A program made the translations under genes and the position numbers. Under the pieces are notes generated by a model, which worked only from the letters and a program-made list of their open reading frames with translations, was not told where the DNA came from and did no database searches. A stretch of DNA of 8,713 nucleotides, taken from NCBI GenBank assembly GCA_007124075.1, contig SLFV01000006.1, positions 1-8,713 on the forward strand, in the 5' to 3' direction. Shown here in pieces: positions 6,950 through 8,713 of the stretch. The DNA comes from Roseimaritima sp. (GTDB lineage Bacteria; Planctomycetota; Planctomycetia; Pirellulales; Pirellulaceae). How positions within the stretch are numbered: the stretch's first letter is position 1; the number at the start of each line of letters is the position of its first letter.

Positions 6950-8005
6950 CTACTGTTGTGGAACTTGGCCCGGCAAGGTCGCTTGTCGCAACGGCGGTGC
7001 GCCATCTTTCTCGCCAGGCGGCTGCCAGCGTTCACGAATCACCGTCCAACTGCTGTCGGGTTTCTCGATAAATTTGTCAACAAACTCCTTCAGCCCACCG
7101 ATCAACGAATTCTGCTTCACATCGCTAAATTCGTAGTGATCAAAATTGGGAGCGGTTTGCGGATCAAAATTGGGCGGATAAAGGCGCAATCCCTGGGGCA
7201 AAAACGTTTTTCGATCAATTACGATCTGCACCAGACGATACTGTGCGCGGTCCTCCTGACGTTTGGGCCATGCCTCCACCAGGTAAGGGCCTTGTTCCGG
7301 CATCGCCCCCAAACGCACCCAATAACGCTGGCGGATTCGCTGGGCGTCCAAATTAAAAACAAACGGCAACGGACTTTCAAAAATCTGCGAGCCCTGCATT
7401 TCAGGCGGAATATCCTGAATCGTGCAGACTTGCTTGCTGCGGTCAAAATCAAACAATTGCTGACCATTACAGACCCAGTACTCGCCAAACGTTCCATCAA
7501 TCGACTCGTACTGAGGCTTCCCCTCAACCATCCCCTGGAAGAACTTCAGTTCGTTGACCTTAAACATTCCTTTGTCGGGAGCCGCATATCGAATTTCACC
7601 TCGCGCCCAAGTGGCGTGCGTACCCTGAGGGGCCTCGCTAATGTCGTAGTGCCAGCGAACGAACTTTGCCTCCAGACGCTGAATGCGTTTGCTTTGGACC
7701 TCCCATGCTTCCAGCATCTTGGTCAGCTCCGCCTCTTGCTGCGCGCTCAGCGGTGCAAACGGGGCTGCCTCCGCAGCTTGGTTCGCTGCCGTTGGGTTAC
7801 CTCCGTTCGCAGCCTGTTGCCGCATCCCCGGTTGCCGCCGCAACTCGGCTTGATTTCCGGACTGCGGTCGGGGGCCTGGCTGCAAACCTTGCTGCTGGGA
7901 TCGTGGTGCGCCCGACGACGGTTGGCCGGGGGATTGTGGTATTTGTCCGCGAACGCTGCCGCAAGCAGCCACGAAGATGACTAATGTCGCAATGAAACGC
8001 ATCAT
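6950..8005 (-). CDS. TIGR03009-family secreted protein or lipoprotein of planctomycetes
   Basis: The product is 351 aa, starting at ATG 8003-8005 (a second ATG follows directly), with AGAAAGG (8014-8020) 8 nt upstream. The N-terminus is an export signal. V12-A-A-C15 fits a lipobox, so lipidation at C15 is possible; cleavage after SVRG (residue 20) is the alternative. Residues 21-82 are a Gln/Pro/Gly/Ala/Asn-rich linker. The folded part, about 85-330, has an EAKFVRWHYD start (112-121), GEIRYAAPDKGMF (136-148), a WVCNGQQLFDFD strand pair (177-188) and a DRKTFLPQGLRLY block (264-276). I recognise this as the planctomycete TIGR03009 domain; its beta-strand order resembles LolA/LolB-type lipid-binding proteins, but that is inference. 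The role is unknown. It faces the methyltransferase gene with 14 nt between stops, and diverges from the DUF1552 gene. Confidence 0.83.
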   Translation of the reverse strand: MMRFIATLVIFVAACGSVRGQIPQSPGQPSSGAPRSQQQGLQPGPRPQSGNQAELRRQPGMRQQAANGGNPTAANQAAEAAPFAPLSAQQEAELTKMLEAWEVQSKRIQRLEAKFVRWHYDISEAPQGTHATWARGEIRYAAPDKGMFKVNELKFFQGMVEGKPQYESIDGTFGEYWVCNGQQLFDFDRSKQVCTIQDIPPEMQGSQIFESPLPFVFNLDAQRIRQRYWVRLGAMPEQGPYLVEAWPKRQEDRAQYRLVQIVIDRKTFLPQGLRLYPPNFDPQTAPNFDHYEFSDVKQNSLIGGLKEFVDKFIEKPDSSWTVIRERWQPPGEKDGAPPLRQATLPGQVPQQ

Positions 8006-8028
8006 GCTTGGTGCCTTTCTGGCCTAAG

Positions 8029-8080
8029 ACCAATCCTTGGTAACCTGCAAGCAGCGTCAGGACGCAATGTTCATGCAGGT
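8029..8080 (-). repeat. Structured leader upstream of the TIGR03009 gene
   Basis: ACCTGCA (8043-8049) pairs with TGCAGGT (8074-8080), and inside them GCGT (8054-8057) pairs with ACGC (8062-8065) around a CAGG loop. Beside this, ACCAA (8029-8033) pairs with TTGGT (8037-8041) around TCC. If transcription of the minus-strand gene starts right of 8080, these would be stem-loops between about 24 and 75 nt before its start codon. No known riboswitch is recognised. Confidence 0.35.
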
Positions 8081-8169
8081 AAGCGTCGAATTCCAGCACG
8101 GAACTTAGCAAGCCGATCAGCAGTAGCGAAAGACCGATTTTGCGACAGTTGTCGTGCCAAACAACTCCT

Positions 8170-8197
8170 GCCCCATGGGATTGATTTCCCTTGGGGC
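8170..8197. promoter_or_regulatory. 28-nt near-perfect palindrome over the DUF1552 promoter, candidate operator
   Basis: GCCCCATGGGA (8170-8180) and TCCCTTGGGGC (8187-8197) pair at ten of eleven positions, with one T-T mismatch and a TTGATT centre. It ends 8 nt before the extended -10 box at 8206-8214, so it occupies the place where a -35 element would be. This position suits an operator for a regulator that represses or replaces -35 contacts. No T run follows on either strand, which argues against a terminator. Confidence 0.5.
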
Positions 8198-8205
8198 TGA
8201 AAAAC

Positions 8206-8214
8206 TGGTACAAT
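8206..8214 (+). promoter_or_regulatory. Extended -10 promoter of the DUF1552 gene
   Basis: TGGTACAAT combines the TGN extension with TACAAT, five of six matches to the TATAAT consensus. There is no recognisable -35 box 16-18 nt upstream (the place is TTCCCT within the palindrome), as is common for extended -10 promoters. Transcription would begin near 8221, giving a leader of about 107 nt before the ATG at 8328. Confidence 0.45.
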
Positions 8215-8306
8215 CAGACAAAAGTGGTGCTGAAGCTAGCCACCCTGCCGTTCCGATACTGTCGGATGAAAGCCCCCGTGTTTTCGGGGAAAATCCCGCC
8301 TGGACC

Positions 8307-8317
8307 CTCCTCAGGAG
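8307..8317 (+). promoter_or_regulatory. DUF1552 ribosome-binding site within a small hairpin
   Basis: AGGAG (8313-8317) lies 10 nt before the ATG at 8328 and is the likely ribosome-binding site. CTCC (8307-8310) just upstream can pair with GGAG (8314-8317) around TCA, and GA/TC (8303-8304/8318-8319) can extend the pairing past a CC bulge. The site may thus be partly masked in the mRNA. Two further hairpins precede it: TCCGA/TCGGA (8252-8256/8262-8266) and CCCCG/CGGGG (8274-8278/8285-8289). Confidence 0.45.
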
Positions 8318-8327
8318 TCAATCTGCA

Positions 8328-8713
8328 ATGAGCTCTTCCACAACCAGACGCGAACTGTTGCGTCAATTCGGCATCGGTACTGCGGCATTACCGTTCGTTA
8401 GCGGTATGAACAGCTTGCGAGCGGCCGCCCCCGGAACAAAAAAACAGCGACTTGTCGTTATGTTCAGTGCCAACGGGGTTGTTCCCTGGAATTTTTGGCC
8501 GGACGAGAAAGGCGAAGATTTCACGCTGAAGGAGAGCCTGCAACCTTTGGAACCGTTTCGTGAACGCTTGCTGATCGCCAAGGGAATTTGCAACAAAATT
8601 CGCGGTGCTGGCAGTGCGCACATGAACGGCATCGGTGGCCTGCTGACAGGGGTCGAACTTTCGCCGGGCAACCTCAAAGGAGGCAGTGGCCCCTCGGCGG
8701 GTTGGGCCAACGG
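8328..8713 (+). CDS. Tat-exported DUF1552 protein, 5' part only
   Basis: The frame is open from the ATG at 8328 to the right edge; 128 complete residues are visible. T6-R7-R8-E-L-L-R is a twin-arginine signal, followed by a hydrophobic core (about 14-27) and a likely cleavage site near SLRAAA (29-34). The mature start reads K-Q-R-L-V-V-M-F-S-A-N-G-V, the first strand of DUF1552 (PF07586); later blocks are PWNFWP (53-58), LLIAKGICNK (83-92), AHMNGIGGLLTGV (98-110) and SAGWANG near the edge. DUF1552 proteins are widespread in planctomycetes and often lie beside DUF1592/1588/1587/1585 cytochrome-like genes; whether one follows here cannot be seen. The Tat signal suggests the protein folds, perhaps with a cofactor, before export. 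The biochemical role is not established. Normal length is about 400-450 aa, so roughly 70 percent is missing. Confidence 0.88.
   Translation, partial: MSSSTTRRELLRQFGIGTAALPFVSGMNSLRAAAPGTKKQRLVVMFSANGVVPWNFWPDEKGEDFTLKESLQPLEPFRERLLIAKGICNKIRGAGSAHMNGIGGLLTGVELSPGNLKGGSGPSAGWAN

Larger units (their letters stand above)
8006..8327. other. Divergent intergenic region rich in inverted repeats
   Basis: These 322 nt separate the TIGR03009 and DUF1552 genes and contain no gene I can support. Going rightward they hold the TIGR03009 ribosome-binding site, a hairpin ACCAA/TTGGT (8029-8041), a nested inverted repeat (8043-8080), an 11-position palindrome (8170-8197), an extended -10 box (8206-8214), and three hairpins in the DUF1552 leader (8252-8266, 8274-8289, 8307-8317). 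A minus-strand open frame from a TTG at 8213 crosses the region but has no ATG and runs into the TIGR03009 gene in another frame. Confidence 0.5.

Noticed and set aside
6944..7984. Plus-strand open frame of 346 codons opposite the TIGR03009 gene.
   Set aside because: It mirrors the full length of the minus-strand gene, has no ribosome-binding site or family motif, and the minus-strand product has a signal peptide and family blocks.
7797..8213. Minus-strand open frame from a TTG at 8213 with two hydrophobic stretches (KIGLSLLLIGLLSSVLEF and a later LTLLAGYQGLVLG).
   Set aside because: It has no ATG, a stop lies directly upstream, and it runs about 209 nt into the well-supported TIGR03009 gene in another frame. 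Its start would cover the palindrome and the promoter. It may be a gene remnant, but I cannot support it as a gene.

Overview
The window looks like chromosomal DNA from a planctomycete, most likely of the Pirellulaceae/Rhodopirellula type. The clues are a Tat-exported DUF1552 protein, a TIGR03009-type secreted protein, a high proportion of exported proteins, moderately high GC, and short gene runs that switch strand often. This is an inference from protein families; there is no rRNA or other taxonomic marker in the window.

Layout. (1) 1-226, minus strand: a small exported or membrane protein with a His-Pro-Gly-His motif, cut by the left edge. (2) 429-2300, minus strand: an exported C45-type (penicillin acyltransferase-like) Ntn hydrolase with a large extra N-terminal domain. 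(3) 2301-2573: a divergent promoter region holding a perfect 9-bp inverted repeat. (4) 2574-6935, plus strand: an exported SMP-30/gluconolactonase-like lactonase, a 12-TM MMPL/RND-type transporter and a class I SAM-dependent methyltransferase. The transporter and methyltransferase are 34 nt apart and probably co-transcribed; the lactonase is separated from them by 125 nt that contain a GNRA-type hairpin. (5) 6950-8005, minus strand: a TIGR03009-family secreted protein or lipoprotein, convergent with the methyltransferase and only 14 nt from it. (6) 8006-8327: a divergent intergenic region unusually rich in inverted repeats, with an extended -10 promoter facing right. (7) 8328-right edge, plus strand: the 5' part of a DUF1552 gene with a twin-arginine signal.

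How the genes might work together: most products act outside the cytoplasm (lactonase, C45 amidohydrolase, TIGR03009 protein, DUF1552 protein) or in the membrane (MMPL transporter). The transporter-methyltransferase pair could modify and move a lipid or small hydrophobic molecule, but nothing in the sequence names the substrate.

No mobile element, CRISPR array, toxin-antitoxin pair, phage gene, tRNA or rRNA is visible. I do not see a convincing new multi-gene system. The points most worth following are the domain architecture of the C45 protein, the asymmetric proton-relay residues of the transporter, and the palindromes in the two divergent intergenic regions.
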